A stretch of DNA of 32,439 nucleotides from Bacteroidaceae bacterium. Lineage in GTDB: Bacteria; Bacteroidota; Bacteroidia; Bacteroidales; Bacteroidaceae. Made by a program: the position numbers and the translations under genes. Shown here one piece after another: positions 32,093 to 32,439 of this stretch. The DNA lies in NCBI GenBank assembly GCA_024398595.1, contig JAKSIX010000025.1, positions 1 through 32,439 on the forward strand. The letters are read 5' to 3'. The notes below the pieces were generated by a model. It ran no database searches, was not told the origin of the DNA, and saw nothing but the letters and a program-made list of their open reading frames with translations. How positions within the stretch are numbered: position 1 is the first letter of the stretch; every line of letters begins with the position of its first letter.

Positions 32093-32375
32093 TATAAACG
32101 TCAAACAAGTTTATTATCAAATAAGTATTCATAAATTCCCGTACAGCGCCATCACCGCCGGAATGCTTGCATACATAATCAGAATTATGAATTACAGCAT
32201 CTGACGCATCACAAGGACAAGCTATTATTCCTCCATTACCTTTTATGTACTTCATAGCGCCAAGGTCATTGTCATCATCACCAATATAGGCAAAACCGCA
32301 ATCAGGGTATTTGCCTTCATATGTCTTTATAATCGAAATTTTGTCGTGGACCGCCTGATGATAATTGCTAATTCC
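32064..32375 (-). pseudogene. KdsC-like HAD phosphatase, 5' part lost
   Basis: The open frame encodes 103 residues. It matches the C-terminal half of KdsC/CMP-sialate-synthase-associated HAD phosphatases: GISNYHQAVHDKISII, the Mg-binding FAYIGDDDNDLGAM, PCDASDAVIHNSDYVCKHSGGDGAVREF. The N-terminal nucleophile motif DxDGVxT is absent, because a TAA (32378-32376) and unrelated sequence immediately precede GIS. The break coincides with the 19-nt repeat at 32374. In intact form it would dephosphorylate a 3-deoxy-octulosonate or nonulosonate 8/9-phosphate in surface sugar synthesis. The fragment should be inactive. Confidence 0.75.
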
Positions 32376-32392
32376 TTAATTCCGCAACATTT
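32374..32392. repeat. 19-nt direct repeat, right copy at the KdsC break point
   Basis: Identical to 29313-29331. It marks the exact boundary where KdsC-like homology stops. Confidence 0.7.
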
Positions 32393-32439
32393 TTCGTAAA
32401 AGATTGTCAAACGGCCTGATAAACAAAGGCTTACCAGGC
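32376..32439 (-). CDS. 3' end of an unidentified, probably mobile gene running off the window
   Basis: On the minus strand the frame entering from the window edge reads PGKPLFIRPFDNLLRKMLRN and stops at TAA (32378-32376). Only 20 codons are visible, so no family can be named. The last codons are those duplicated at 29313-29331, and the gene has displaced the front of the KdsC-like gene. A transposase is therefore the most likely identity, but this is inference. Confidence 0.4.
   Translation of the reverse strand, partial: PGKPLFIRPFDNLLRKMLRN

Overview
The window looks like chromosomal DNA of a member of the Bacteroidota, most likely Bacteroidales. Four things point there: a fused SecDF protein; a two-subunit 2-oxoglutarate:ferredoxin oxidoreductase with a gamma-alpha fusion; an RNase H1 of the Bacteroidetes type; and many gene starts preceded by the Bacteroidetes -7 element TAnnTTTG (often TACCTTTG, TAATTTTG or TATATTTG) with little purine-rich Shine-Dalgarno sequence. 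Base composition is balanced over most of the window. It drops visibly towards A+T in the glycosyltransferase region at the right end.

Layout: (1) 1-1229 holds the 3' end of a repetitive beta-helix surface protein, a hairpin, a weak orphan ORF and REP-like repeats. (2) 1230-7028 holds an M16 zinc peptidase divergent from a PfkB sugar kinase, then an MsbA-like ABC exporter preceded by a coupled 40-residue membrane peptide, divergent from a MOP-family flippase. A further REP-like copy abuts the flippase stop codon. (3) 7077-12489 holds a Fic AMPylase-family protein with a winged-helix tail and a striking inverted repeat around its promoter, the argS-rnhA operon, and a divergent rhomboid protease overlapping a membrane-anchored EEP-fold hydrolase. 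(4) 12523-19908 holds secDF with a strong terminator, a secreted Sel1/TonB-C-like protein, and korAB on the opposite strand. (5) 19943-23681 is an operon of a large ABC-2 transporter and a lipoprotein.

(6) 23796-26017 is an accessory segment. tRNA-Arg(CCU) is followed by an inverted copy of its anticodon arm and a 29-nt direct duplicate of its 3' end. Next come a terminator, short repeats resembling integrase arm sites, a stand-alone CbbX/CfxQ-type AAA+ ATPase with a long leader, and GGGGGCAA/GGGGTCA repeats resembling an IS21-type terminus. (7) 26018-29216 is an operon of a DegT-type aminotransferase and Xaa-Pro aminopeptidase. (8) 29300-32439 holds an IS66-like remnant, an A+T-rich membrane glycosyltransferase and a KdsC-like phosphatase whose 5' part is lost at a repeat that also occurs at 29313.

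Most genes are conserved housekeeping or envelope functions: protein export, lipid or glycan flipping, glycan synthesis and envelope proteolysis. The most unusual signals are the promoter-flanking inverted repeat of the Fic gene and the tRNA-Arg region with antisense and duplicated tRNA pieces. All functional statements rest on motif reading only; no database search was possible.
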